DNA of 37,524 bases from Ruminococcus sp. (GCA_021770655.1 JAETQO010000020.1:1-37524); one strand, 5' to 3'. Counted from the first letter of the stretch, positions 15,005 to 22,707 are shown. Numbers and translations are program-made. Notes: generated by a model from the sequence alone, not told the origin.

Positions 15005-15254
15005 TGCGTAAGTTGATTATTTCGGCTTTGAGCGGCGGAACAATACTCTCCATGAGTATGTCCGACGCCTTGCGCACGTTCTCCAGCTCGTGGCTCTTGA
15101 CCTCGGCGAGCTTGTCTTTCATCTCTGCCCGCAGCTGGTCCACCTCGGCCTGATACTTGGCGCGCATTAGCCGGCTCCCTACCCATGCCCCTACCGGGGT
15201 AGCTATCGCCGCCACAAGCGCCGATACTATGATTGTGATTATTTCGCCGCTCAT
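14775..15254 (-). CDS. N-anchored coiled-coil membrane protein, i-spanin or holin-like
   Basis: 159 residues. It has one N-terminal transmembrane helix (EIITIIVSALVAAIATPVGA) and then a long charged coiled coil (RAKYQAEVDQLRAEMKDKLA through LRNDVQRLNKALERI, roughly residues 32-100). A CPHVDRCPVKYE segment and a low-complexity acidic tail follow. The tail (from about residue 120) is encoded where the gene overlaps the u-spanin candidate, so it may be under little constraint. The layout is that of Rz-type inner-membrane spanins; a holin role is the alternative. Confidence 0.55.
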   Translation of the reverse strand: MSGEIITIIVSALVAAIATPVGAWVGSRLMRAKYQAEVDQLRAEMKDKLAEVKSHELENVRKASDILMESIVPPLKAEIINLRNDVQRLNKALERIWGCPHVDRCPVKYELLLQPKGGGAEPDGSDGGTDSDRAHRKPERGKARDDPDGEDGGCNGNGD

Positions 15255-15261
15255 TCATGCG

Positions 15262-15891
15262 TTACTGTTTAATGCCCACTTTCGCGAGCCATGTTTTTAC
15301 GTTGAAGCTCGGGCACGCCTTGTTGGCAAATTCATTGTGCCCGTGCACCGTCGCGCCGGGATATTGCTTGAGCTGCTCTTTTACCAGCTTCACAAGCGCC
15401 GCCTCCTGCGCCGGGGTGCGCGTGTCCTTGCTCTTTTTTTCCCAGCCCGGCGTTGTGCGCGGCGGGCAGCCGCCCACATAGCTGATGCCGATTGACCGCG
15501 TGTTGTGCCCTGTGCAGTGCGCCCCGGCTATCGCCGTAGGGCGTCCCCGGCGCACCTCGCCGTTAAGCCCTATGATGAAGTGATAGCCTATGTCGGAAAA
15601 ACCGCGCGCAAGGTGCGCCGCCTTGATCTGGGCGTTGGAAAATTCCTCGCCCTCCGGCGTGGCGGTGCAGTGCAGAATGATTTCATCGACCTTACGGCCG
15701 CCGGCAGCTACACCCAGCGCGGCCCATGTCCGGGCACCGACAACGCCGTCAGGCGTCAGCCCTTTGGCCTTTTGCAGTTCCTTGACCGCTTCCTCGGTCA
15801 AAGGTCCGAAAATGCCGTCGGCCATGAGGTTCAGTTTCCTTTGCAGGGTCTTGACCTCCGCGCCTCTGCTGCCTTTCCTTAGTGTTGTCAT
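15262..15891 (-). CDS. Endolysin: N-acetylmuramoyl-L-alanine amidase with peptidoglycan-binding domain
   Basis: 209 residues. Residues 1-60 form a PG_binding_1 domain (GSRGAEVKTLQRKLNLMADG, then FGPLTEEAVKELQKAKGLTP, then GVVGARTWAALG). Residues 68-209 form a T7-lysozyme-like Amidase_2 domain. IILHCTATPEG supplies the first zinc ligand, GYHFIIGLNGEV and AGAHCTGHNTRSIGISYVGG are core motifs, and HGHNEFANKACPSF supplies the second His and the Cys. It cleaves the amide bond between muramic acid and the stem peptide to lyse the host. No signal peptide is seen, so a holin is needed. It is adjacent to the spanin genes. Confidence 0.93.
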   Translation of the reverse strand: MTTLRKGSRGAEVKTLQRKLNLMADGIFGPLTEEAVKELQKAKGLTPDGVVGARTWAALGVAAGGRKVDEIILHCTATPEGEEFSNAQIKAAHLARGFSDIGYHFIIGLNGEVRRGRPTAIAGAHCTGHNTRSIGISYVGGCPPRTTPGWEKKSKDTRTPAQEAALVKLVKEQLKQYPGATVHGHNEFANKACPSFNVKTWLAKVGIKQ

Positions 15892-15903
15892 TCGGCTATA
15901 TTG

Positions 15904-16989
15904 TTACGCTGCTACCTTGGCGCTTACGATTGCAGCGCGGCACTTGGTTGAGGACAGCGGCAGACAGATGCCGTACTGGTCGAAGTTCACCAGGCTGCGG
16001 TGGTAGAGCGGGTCCTTGCTGGCTTCGCTGTGGTAAAATTCGGTGCTGCCGTAGGCTTTCATCATACGGCCGGCATAAAACGCCACAGATGCGCGTGCGT
16101 CGGTGGCTGCCGGGACTGCGCCCCATGCCAGCTTTTTGCCTGTGCTCATGTTGTAGTAGGGCGTGCCGTCGTATTCGTAGATGTCAAAGCCGTACATGCG
16201 GCAGATCTTGCCGTCGGTCTGGTTGATGTTGTAGTGCTCCTTGAATTTCTGTTCTGTCTCGAGCAGGTCGTTCACATGGTCGGAGCAAAGCACCAGCACG
16301 CGGTCCTGGGTCGGGATACCCATTTTGTCAAACTGGCGCTTCAGGTTCAGCAGGTCGGCATAAGTCATTTTCTTGCGTGTGCCGTCGCTCGCGCCGGTGG
16401 TCTTGATAACGGGGATGTCCGTTGCATTCTCGTCGGGCGCGATTGCATGGATGCCGCGCTGGGCGATTTTCTCGCGCAGTGCATCGCGGTGCCGCTCCAG
16501 AACGCTTGCCATTTTGTCATAGCTGCTGGCGTGGACCTCGTCCTTGGTTACGGGCGTGGCCTCGGTGCTGAATTTGTCCAGACTGATAGGCTTGTCGGCG
16601 TCGGTCAGTGCGGTAATGGCAAGCGGATAGGTGATGTTGTTCACAAGCACATTGGGGTCGCCGCCGATTGCCACAAAGTGGATTACGTCCTGGTTCACAT
16701 ACTGGTTGTAACTGCGGATACGTTGCATCCACCCCAGCGCCTCGGGCGTGGTGCGGAAAGCCTTGATCATCTCGCCGGTCCATATTTCTGTGAACACTCC
16801 GGCGCGAAGCACTCCGGCCGGGGCGAGACGGCCCCCTACAAGCGCCAGAACATTGCCGGCTACCGCCCCGGCGCCGGGGGCGCAGCCTACGGCCACGGCA
16901 AGCGTCGCACCTGCCGCGGCGTTGAATGTTACGGCCGTGAGCATCATGCACACAAGGCCGAAAATCTTAGCGAAAAATTTACTTTTCAT
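15904..16989 (-). CDS. Major capsid protein
   Basis: 361 residues. It follows the protease/scaffold gene directly. The body has TEIWTGEMIKAFRTTPEALG, QDVIHFVAIGGDPNVLVNNI, MTYADLLNLKRQFDKMGIPT, RVLVLCSDHVNDLLETEQKF and FYAGRMMKAYGSTEFYHSEA, a pattern of HK97-fold capsid subunits of Mu-like phages. The first ~35 residues are unusual: KFFAKIFGLVCMMLTAVTFN then an Ala/Gly-rich stretch, resembling a membrane or delta-domain-like segment that might be removed by the protease. A later start would lose coherent sequence, so the first ATG is kept. Confidence 0.8.
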   Translation of the reverse strand: MKSKFFAKIFGLVCMMLTAVTFNAAAGATLAVAVGCAPGAGAVAGNVLALVGGRLAPAGVLRAGVFTEIWTGEMIKAFRTTPEALGWMQRIRSYNQYVNQDVIHFVAIGGDPNVLVNNITYPLAITALTDADKPISLDKFSTEATPVTKDEVHASSYDKMASVLERHRDALREKIAQRGIHAIAPDENATDIPVIKTTGASDGTRKKMTYADLLNLKRQFDKMGIPTQDRVLVLCSDHVNDLLETEQKFKEHYNINQTDGKICRMYGFDIYEYDGTPYYNMSTGKKLAWGAVPAATDARASVAFYAGRMMKAYGSTEFYHSEASKDPLYHRSLVNFDQYGICLPLSSTKCRAAIVSAKVAA

Positions 16990-17009
16990 TGTTGTGGTTG
17001 GTTTGATGT

Positions 17010-18020
17010 TTAGTCTTCAAGTTTGGGGCAGTCTACGCCGTACTCCTCTTTGAACAGGCGCATATATTCGCCGGGGTTGTTCTTGCGGAGCTCCAGGCGC
17101 TCGGCCTCGGGAACCTCGCTGAGCTTGGTGTAGGTCTTGGGCGCTTCGCCGGCGCCGGGGGCTGACTGCTTGCCCAGGTTGATAACCTCGCCGGGCTTCT
17201 GCTGGGGGTGCATGGTGCTGAGCGTGTCGCGGAGCATCTGCACGCCGGCACTCTTGCCCAGCTTGATAAAGTGGTCGCGCTGCTCCGCCAGGATCCGGCG
17301 CTCTGCCACTGCCTGGTCCACCGCCTGCGTTACGGCTGCCAGCTGGATTTGCTCGGCGTTGTCGGCGCGTCCTTTCATCAGGTTAAGCGCGGCGGTCGCC
17401 TGTTCCTCGGTCGCCGTTTCGGGAAGTCCGAGGAGTGCTAACTGTTCTTTTGTCATTTTTGTTAAATTGATTTTGGTGTTATTGATTTCCTCGCCCTCGC
17501 CGGCGTCGTTGCCTGTGTCGGGGTCGGCTTCTTTTTTCTCCTGGAGCAACGGCAGCCTGGGGCTGTCCTCTCCGGCGGCAAGTTTCAGCAGCTTGCCCTC
17601 CTGCCCGTATAGTTGGAGCGCTTCGTCGTTGCCGCCTATATCCACTATGCTGACCTCGACCAGCTTTGACCGCGTTACAGTCTCGCGCGTCTGTCCGGGC
17701 AACACCAGCGCGGGGTCGGGCGTGGTCTCTATCGGCTCCAGCCCGGCGCTCGCCATGCGCAAATAACCGTTTTCCCACTTGCTCTCTATCCGCTTGGCAA
17801 AGTCGTCGTTCTGGTCAAATACCGGCGTGCCTATCAGCTTGCCGTCCTCTACGCGCAGATTTTCGACCTTGCCTATCGGCATGACTCCCGGCTCCCAGCT
17901 CCTACGGTGCATCCATAGCAGCACGGGGTTGCGCTCGTACTGGCTCAGGTCTATGCCGTCGGTCAATACGCGGCTGCCGTAACTGTTCATGGCTTCGGTG
18001 CTTATGATTACCTCTTTCAT
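17010..18020 (-). CDS. Prohead protease with scaffold domain (Mu I/Z type)
   Basis: 336 residues from the ATG at 18020 (MKEVIISTEAMNSYGSRVLT). The frame stays open further upstream, but that part is encoded by a terminator hairpin. The protease domain covers residues 1-165, with LLWMHRRSWEPGVMPIGKVE (catalytic His region) and LVEVSIVDIGGNDEAL (catalytic Ser region of the HK97-type fold). After a linker, residues 190-336 look like a scaffold: MTKEQLALLGLPETATEEQA, helical ALNLMKGRADNAEQIQLAAV, and a C-terminal helix YMRLFKEEYGVDCPKLED. An internal start at MTKEQLA, preceded by A-rich sequence, could make scaffold alone, as Mu does with Z. Confidence 0.85.
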   Translation of the reverse strand: MKEVIISTEAMNSYGSRVLTDGIDLSQYERNPVLLWMHRRSWEPGVMPIGKVENLRVEDGKLIGTPVFDQNDDFAKRIESKWENGYLRMASAGLEPIETTPDPALVLPGQTRETVTRSKLVEVSIVDIGGNDEALQLYGQEGKLLKLAAGEDSPRLPLLQEKKEADPDTGNDAGEGEEINNTKINLTKMTKEQLALLGLPETATEEQATAALNLMKGRADNAEQIQLAAVTQAVDQAVAERRILAEQRDHFIKLGKSAGVQMLRDTLSTMHPQQKPGEVINLGKQSAPGAGEAPKTYTKLSEVPEAERLELRKNNPGEYMRLFKEEYGVDCPKLED

Positions 18021-18030
18021 TGTCAATTTC

Positions 18031-18092
18031 AAAAAAGCCGGGGGCGCGGCGGCGCGATGGTGGGTGGGGGGGTGTCCGCCGCGCCCGGGCTT
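18031..18092 (-). terminator. Strong intrinsic terminator between the tRNA and the protease gene
   Basis: A ~17-pair GC-rich hairpin (arms about 18035-18052 and 18076-18092, one bulge) is followed on the minus strand by six T (18036-18031). Leftward transcripts that start near 18222 and carry the tRNA would end here, 11 bases before the protease ATG, unless they read through. It may act as an attenuator separating tRNA output from the structural operon. Confidence 0.7.
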
Positions 18093-18128
18093 CACTTATT
18101 CAATCTTTTTACCTTGCTTTGATTGTTG

Positions 18129-18201
18129 TTGCGGCGGCAGGATTTGAACCTGCGACCTCCGGGGAATGAGCCCGGCGAGCTGGCCTCTGCTCTACGCCGC
18201 G
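18129..18201 (-). tRNA. Initiator-type tRNA-fMet (anticodon CAU)
   Basis: A complete 73-base cloverleaf without encoded CCA (the next bases read CAA). Stems are acceptor CGCGGCG/CGCCGCA, D-stem GAGC/GCTC, anticodon stem CCGGG/CCCGG with CAT anticodon, and T-arm GCAGG-TTCAAAT-CCTGC. It has all bacterial initiator hallmarks: a C1:A72 mismatch, an A11:T24 pair in the D-stem, and three consecutive G:C pairs at the base of the anticodon stem. The loop is CTCATTC, so positions 37-38 are T and C instead of the usual A and A. It lies about 20 bases inside the predicted leftward late transcript. Confidence 0.92.
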
Positions 18202-18226
18202 ATATAGCTTTTATGTCGTTCTGCGC

Positions 18227-18319
18227 TGCAAAGTTGAGGATAGTTCACAACCCTAACAAAAAGAGTGTAAAACTTTTACACTCTTTTTTATTATAGTGTG
18301 ATTTTCCCCCAACTTTGCA
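18227..18319. promoter_or_regulatory. Symmetric divergent late promoter region with a 31-bp dyad
   Basis: A perfect dyad with 15-base arms, AAAAAGAGTGTAAAA and its complement, spans 18258-18288 around C18273. Two CAACTTTGCA boxes, leftward at 18236-18227 and rightward at 18310-18319, lie exactly symmetric about the same base. TTTG (leftward, 18260-18257) and TTTT (rightward, 18286-18289) are at -33 spacing of 20 bases. The -7 boxes differ from TAnnTTTG at the first base, so activator dependence is likely. The dyad, between the two -33 elements, is the probable binding site of a late regulator. Confidence 0.7.
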
Positions 18320-18377
18320 CCGTGAAAGCGTGCCCGCAGTGGGCGCGCTGCATCTAATTCAGGTAATTTTATTATGA

Positions 18378-18848
18378 ATGGCTACTAAAAAAGACCGTGA
18401 GCAGCAGCGCGAACACGCCCGCCTGCTCTACATGCAGGGGGAGCCGCAGAAGTCCATTGCCGAAAAGGTCGGCGTGTCCGCACAAACTGTTACTAAATGG
18501 GTCGCAGACGGCGGCTGGGAACAGGCCCGCGCCGCCGCTAACATCACACGCCCGGAACTGGTCAACAAGATACTTAACAGCATTAACGTGCTGCTTGAGG
18601 ATTTGGCCGCGGACCCCTCCCCGGAGAAAACTGCGGCGAGTGCCGACAAGCTGGTCAAGTTCGCCGCCACCGTTGAACGCCTCGACAAAAAAACATCAGT
18701 CGTTGATGTCATTGAGGTTTTTATGGCTTTCAGCAAATGGCTGCAATACCGCATGAGCTTCGACCCCAATGTTACCCCGGAACTGCTCAAAACAATAAAT
18801 CATTATCACGACCTTTTCATTTCCGAAAAGCTCAAAGAAAGTTTTTAA
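18378..18848 (+). CDS. Terminase small subunit
   Basis: 156 residues. The N-terminal ~50 residues hold a helix-turn-helix (QREHARLLYMQGEPQKSIAE, then KVGVSAQTVTKWVADGGW) of the kind that binds packaging-start DNA. The rest is helical (ILNSINVLLEDLAADPSPEK, then VIEVFMAFSKWLQYRMSF), suited to ring oligomerisation. It is the first gene of the rightward late operon and lies three bases before the large subunit. A four-codon mini-frame (MNGY) starts at 18374 and overlaps the start codon region; whether it modulates initiation is unknown. Confidence 0.82.
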   Translation: MATKKDREQQREHARLLYMQGEPQKSIAEKVGVSAQTVTKWVADGGWEQARAAANITRPELVNKILNSINVLLEDLAADPSPEKTAASADKLVKFAATVERLDKKTSVVDVIEVFMAFSKWLQYRMSFDPNVTPELLKTINHYHDLFISEKLKESF

Positions 18849-18851
18849 CGC

Positions 18852-20435
18852 ATGGCTACGAAAGCGGAGATATTAAAAGCACGCGAAAAGTGGAAACAGC
18901 ACTGCGAGACGGTCCAGGCCGCCACCGCCGTAAACATAAACGAAACAGCCGAGCAGCGCCTTGCGCGTCTGCGCCGGCTGCTGCTGAATTATGCCGATTT
19001 CGTAGATCACTATTTCCCCCACTGGACCGAAAACCCCGAAACGGGGCAGTCGACGCCCTGCGCGCCGTTCCATATCGATGCCGCCAACAAAATAAGGAAA
19101 AACCGCAACCTCAAGGCCGGTTTTGTCTGGCACCGTGGCGCGGCAAAATCCACCAACATGGACGTATTTATCCCCATGTGGCTTATGGCGTGGGACATTC
19201 TCGGTGCTGAGATTTTCGGCACTGCCAAAGTCAAGGGGCGCGAAATAAATGTCATGGTGCTGGTCGGCAAGTCTGAGGACAACGCAAAAACCCTGCTCGG
19301 CGACATTCAGGCCGAATTACAGTACAACCAGCGTTATATTGCCGATTTCGGCGAACAGTACAACGCCGGATCCTGGGAAGAGGGCGAGTTTGTAACCCGT
19401 TCCGAAGTGGCGTTTTTTGCCCGTGGTCGCGGTCAGTCCCCGCGCGGTCTGCGCTACCGCTCACACCGCCCCGATTATGTCGTTATCGACGACCTCGACG
19501 ACGACGAGCTGGTGGAAAGTCCCGCCCGTGTCTCTAAACTGTTCGACTGGGTGCGCTCCGCTCTGTTCGGCACTCTCGACGGCGGCCGCGGTCGCTTTTT
19601 CATGGTTGGCAACCTCATTGCAAAAAATTCCGTCCTGGCGAAGTGGTGCGAGATTAAGACTGTCCACGTTACCCGCGTAAACATCTACGACAGCAACGGC
19701 AAAATCTCGTGGGCTGCCAAATGGACCCCTGCCGAAGTGCAGGACCTTGCAGCCGTCGCCGGTTATCGCGCTTTTCAAAAGGAATACATGAACAACCCCA
19801 TCATCGAGGGTGCCGTGTTCAAAAATGAGTGGATCCGCTGGGGTAAACGCCCGGCTTGGTCCAAATTCTCCGAAATTGTCCTGTATATCGACCCCAGCTT
19901 CAAGGGCTCCACCAAAAACGACTTTAAGGCTGCTAAGCTCTGGGGCAAGGTCGGTTCTCAGCTCTGGCACCTCCGCGCTTTTGTCCGGCAGTGTTCCGTG
20001 GCTGAAATGGTCCGCTGGTGTTATGACCTCTACGAGTGGGCGCGCGCCCAGGGCATTGCCGTGCGCTGGTACATGGAGGCCAATTTCATGCAGGACACAA
20101 TACTTGACGAGTTCCGCCGCGAGGGAGAACTGCGCGGCTACCAGCTCCCCATTACCGGCGACAAGCGCAAAAAGCCCGACAAGTTCCAGCGTGTCGAAGC
20201 GGTCAGCCCCCTGTGGGAACGCGGCTTTGTTACCTACGACGACTCCCAGCGCGACGACCCCGACATGCTCGCCGGCATTGACCAGACTCTTGCTTTTGAA
20301 AAAGGTATGCGCGGCCACGACGACGCCCCCGATGCCGACGAGGGCGCTATATGGATTTTACAGCGTGATACCCGCGTCCAATCTTTCACCCCCTCTTTCG
20401 GCATGAGGAAAACAGCTAAAAATATATTATGGTAA
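18852..20435 (+). CDS. Terminase large subunit (Mu gp28-like)
   Basis: 527 residues. The ATPase domain comes first: FVWHRGAAKSTNMD (deviant Walker A) near residue 95, EINVMVLVGKSEDNAKTLLG, and YVVIDDLDDDELVESP (Walker B and catalytic acid) near residue 215. The RNase H-like nuclease domain follows: IVLYIDPSFKG (first Asp), WYMEANFMQDTILDEF, and GHDDAPDADEGAIWIL (last acidic cluster). It drives headful DNA packaging with the small subunit. Its stop overlaps the start of the next frame. Confidence 0.92.
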   Translation: MATKAEILKAREKWKQHCETVQAATAVNINETAEQRLARLRRLLLNYADFVDHYFPHWTENPETGQSTPCAPFHIDAANKIRKNRNLKAGFVWHRGAAKSTNMDVFIPMWLMAWDILGAEIFGTAKVKGREINVMVLVGKSEDNAKTLLGDIQAELQYNQRYIADFGEQYNAGSWEEGEFVTRSEVAFFARGRGQSPRGLRYRSHRPDYVVIDDLDDDELVESPARVSKLFDWVRSALFGTLDGGRGRFFMVGNLIAKNSVLAKWCEIKTVHVTRVNIYDSNGKISWAAKWTPAEVQDLAAVAGYRAFQKEYMNNPIIEGAVFKNEWIRWGKRPAWSKFSEIVLYIDPSFKGSTKNDFKAAKLWGKVGSQLWHLRAFVRQCSVAEMVRWCYDLYEWARAQGIAVRWYMEANFMQDTILDEFRREGELRGYQLPITGDKRKKPDKFQRVEAVSPLWERGFVTYDDSQRDDPDMLAGIDQTLAFEKGMRGHDDAPDADEGAIWILQRDTRVQSFTPSFGMRKTAKNILW

Positions 20436-20686
20436 TTCTCGACTATCTCCGCGCCCTCCTGTTCGACTGGCGCAAAAAACGTGCGATCAGCGAAGCCCGC
20501 CGCTCCGCTGACCTCTACCGCAAAAAGTTCCTGGTGCTCGTGTATCAGGGGCGCCCCGTCTGCGTTTCCATGCAGGGCGTGAAGCAACTGATCCGGCAAA
20601 AGCGTTTCCCCGGTCTGACCGCCGAAAAGGCTCGCCAGATCGCCATTTATGAAGCCACCCCCAAACCCTCGCGCACATGTTCCTGA
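20429..20686 (+). CDS. Small basic protein of the packaging operon
   Basis: 85 residues, overlapping the terminase stop and the start of the gp36-like gene. N-terminal hydrophobic-basic segment: MVILDYLRALLFDWRKKRAI. Middle: KFLVLVYQGRPVCVSMQGVK. C-terminus: GLTAEKARQIAIYEATPKPS. Tight overlaps on both sides support a real gene. No family or function was recognised. Confidence 0.6.
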   Translation: MVILDYLRALLFDWRKKRAISEARRSADLYRKKFLVLVYQGRPVCVSMQGVKQLIRQKRFPGLTAEKARQIAIYEATPKPSRTCS

Positions 20687-21096
20687 CCGTTGAAGATTAC
20701 CGCTCTGTCTGCGACGACTATGAGTTTGAACAGATAACCCAAAGCCCCGAAACGCGCGAAGTCGCCGAAGCCGCCGCACTGGAGCAGATTTCCTCCTACC
20801 TCCGCAGCCGTTACGACATTGACCGCGCTTTCGCCGCCTCAGGCTCGTGCCGCAATGCCATGCTGGTGCAGGTTGCCGTTAATATCTCCCTGTGGCTTAT
20901 GGTCCACCGTCTGCCCCAGAACATGGGTCATGAGCGCCGGGAGTGCCTGTATAACGACGCTGTTAAATGGCTCCGCGATGTCCAGAGCTCCAAAGCCTCC
21001 CCGGATCTCCCGCTTTACATTTCCCCGGACGGTAACACCGACACCCGCAACCCCGTGCGCTCCGGCTCTATGCCCCCAAACAGATACGACTATTAA
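20677..21096 (+). CDS. gp36-like protein (DUF1320), head-tail joining
   Basis: 139 residues. FLTVEDYRSVCDDYEFEQIT, then AAALEQISSYLRSRYDIDRA, then NISLWLMVHRLPQNMGHERR with YNDAVKWLRDVQ follow the DUF1320 pattern of Mu gp36. These proteins are helical adaptors near the portal-tail interface. The hydrophilic tail contains a short Pro-rich end. It overlaps the previous gene by 10 bases. Confidence 0.8.
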   Translation: MFLTVEDYRSVCDDYEFEQITQSPETREVAEAAALEQISSYLRSRYDIDRAFAASGSCRNAMLVQVAVNISLWLMVHRLPQNMGHERRECLYNDAVKWLRDVQSSKASPDLPLYISPDGNTDTRNPVRSGSMPPNRYDY

Positions 21097-21121
21097 ACAC
21101 CCGTTAAACACCGTTTAAGCA

Positions 21122-22075
21122 ATGTTCAGACTGTGCGCAAAAGTTGAGATTAAGGGCGACCGCTCCTGGTCGCTCGACTTTGTTACTGCCGTGGAGATTA
21201 CACGCGACACCGAAAAGCTCACCGCCGAAGCCAAAATAACCCTGCCTAAAAAAATGAAGTGGGACGGCGCGGCCGAAATTCCGGTGCGCCGCGGCGACAG
21301 TGTGCGCATATCCCTGGGCTACGATGACAATCTGCAACTGGCTTTTGTCGGTTGGGTGCGCGATGTCGGCTTCAAAACGCCCGTGGTCATTACCTGTGAG
21401 GACGATATGTTCAAGCTCAAACAGATGCCGGCGGTCAAAAAGGCTTACCGTTCTGTTACCCTCGAAACATTGCTCAAGGACCAGGGGATTACCCACCGCC
21501 TCAACATAATGGGGGAACAGTCGCTCGGAGCTTACCGCGTTACCGCTGACACCGTGGCCTCTCTGCTCGGCAAACTGTCGGAACAGGGCGTCCGCTCATT
21601 TTTCCGCTATGAGGACGGCGAGCCGGTGCTTTACTGCGGAGTGCTCTTTGAACGGGACAGCACCCCGGCGCAAGTGTTCAAAACCGGGCTTAACATCATT
21701 TCAGACCAGAGCCTCCAGCAGCAAAAGGCAGAAAACATGCGTCTGCGCGTTAAGGCTGTCAGCCTCATGCCTAATAATAAAAAAATCAAGGTTGAGGTCG
21801 GCGACAGCGACGGCGAACACCGCACCCTGCACACCTACAACAAAACCGAAAGCGAGTTGAAAGCCTGGGCCCAGCAGGAAATAAAACGCCTGAAACGCGA
21901 CGGTCTCACCGGCTCTTTTACAACTTTCGGTTATAAGCTCGTGGACCCTCTCGACGCTATCGGCTTAATTATCGACGGCACAAAAATGGGCGTGTACCAG
22001 GTTAAAAAAGTAGTGATCAAATACGGCGACGGCGGCTTCCGTCAGGAAATAACCCTCGGCCTCCGCGTCGCCTGA
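21122..22075 (+). CDS. Baseplate hub protein (late control gpD-like)
   Basis: 317 residues. It opens with a beta-rich domain (MFRLCAKVEIKGDRSWSLDF, then GDSVRISLGYDDNLQLAFVG). A middle part (LLKDQGITHRLNIMGEQSLG) has the helix-strand pattern of gpD/gp27 hubs. The end, QQEIKRLKRDGLTGSFTTFG then KMGVYQVKKVVIKYGDGGFR and QEITLGLRVA, matches the C-terminus of this family. It forms the trimeric hub linking tube to spike. It is followed directly by the spike gene. Confidence 0.8.
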   Translation: MFRLCAKVEIKGDRSWSLDFVTAVEITRDTEKLTAEAKITLPKKMKWDGAAEIPVRRGDSVRISLGYDDNLQLAFVGWVRDVGFKTPVVITCEDDMFKLKQMPAVKKAYRSVTLETLLKDQGITHRLNIMGEQSLGAYRVTADTVASLLGKLSEQGVRSFFRYEDGEPVLYCGVLFERDSTPAQVFKTGLNIISDQSLQQQKAENMRLRVKAVSLMPNNKKIKVEVGDSDGEHRTLHTYNKTESELKAWAQQEIKRLKRDGLTGSFTTFGYKLVDPLDAIGLIIDGTKMGVYQVKKVVIKYGDGGFRQEITLGLRVA

Positions 22076-22104
22076 TTATTGGACTTATTAGACTTATAAG
22101 ACTT

Positions 22105-22707
22105 ATGTCAGACTTACGAAACATTATCCGGCAGCTCGCACAGCCAGACGGCGAAACGGTCGCCCTGGTGTGCACCGTGGACGAAGTGGATAAAACCGCC
22201 CGCACCATTGACTGCACCCCCATAAATGAGGGCGCGCCCCTGCTCGGTGTCAATCTCCAGGCTAACCAGGAGGCTGACTATGGCTTTTGCCTGTTCCCGG
22301 AAAAAGGGTCGTTTGTGGTCGTCGGGTTTGTCGCAGACGGCGCCGCCGGCGTGGTGCTGCTCACTGAAAAAATTGAGTCTGCCGAAATTGTGATCGGCGA
22401 CACCTCCGCCGTCATGGACGCCGACGGCCTCCGCATCAAAACCGAAAAGATGTCCGCCGATATTAACCGTGAAAACATCATTTTTAACGGCGGCGACCTC
22501 GGCGGCCTTATAAAAGTTGAGGACCTGACTAAACGCCTTAACCTGATTGAAAACGACATTAACAAGTTAAAAACCGCAATGTCCGGCTGGACTCCGGCAC
22601 CTCAGGACGGCGGCGCGGCTCTCAAAACTGCCGCCGCTTCATGGTATGGCTCCCAGCTGACACCAACAAAACGCGGCGATTACGAAAACACCAAAATTAA
22701 GCAATGA
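22105..22707 (+). CDS. Baseplate spike protein (gpV/gp45-like)
   Basis: 200 residues. Residues 17-90 look like the OB-fold (ETVALVCTVDEVDKTARTID, then YGFCLFPEKGSFVVVGFVAD). A repetitive beta stretch follows (ESAEIVIGDTSAVMDADGLR, then KMSADINRENIIFNGGDLGG), as in membrane-piercing spikes. The C-terminal 70 residues have a helix (LNLIENDINKLKTAM) and a conserved WTPAPQDGGAALKTAAASW segment. It forms the trimeric needle below the hub. The last codons overlap the next gene. Confidence 0.75.
   Translation: MSDLRNIIRQLAQPDGETVALVCTVDEVDKTARTIDCTPINEGAPLLGVNLQANQEADYGFCLFPEKGSFVVVGFVADGAAGVVLLTEKIESAEIVIGDTSAVMDADGLRIKTEKMSADINRENIIFNGGDLGGLIKVEDLTKRLNLIENDINKLKTAMSGWTPAPQDGGAALKTAAASWYGSQLTPTKRGDYENTKIKQ

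Noticed and set aside
18021-18095. Longer N-terminus for the prohead protease
   Set aside because: The extra 25 codons are encoded by a terminator hairpin with a T run; the ATG at 18020 gives a normal protease start.
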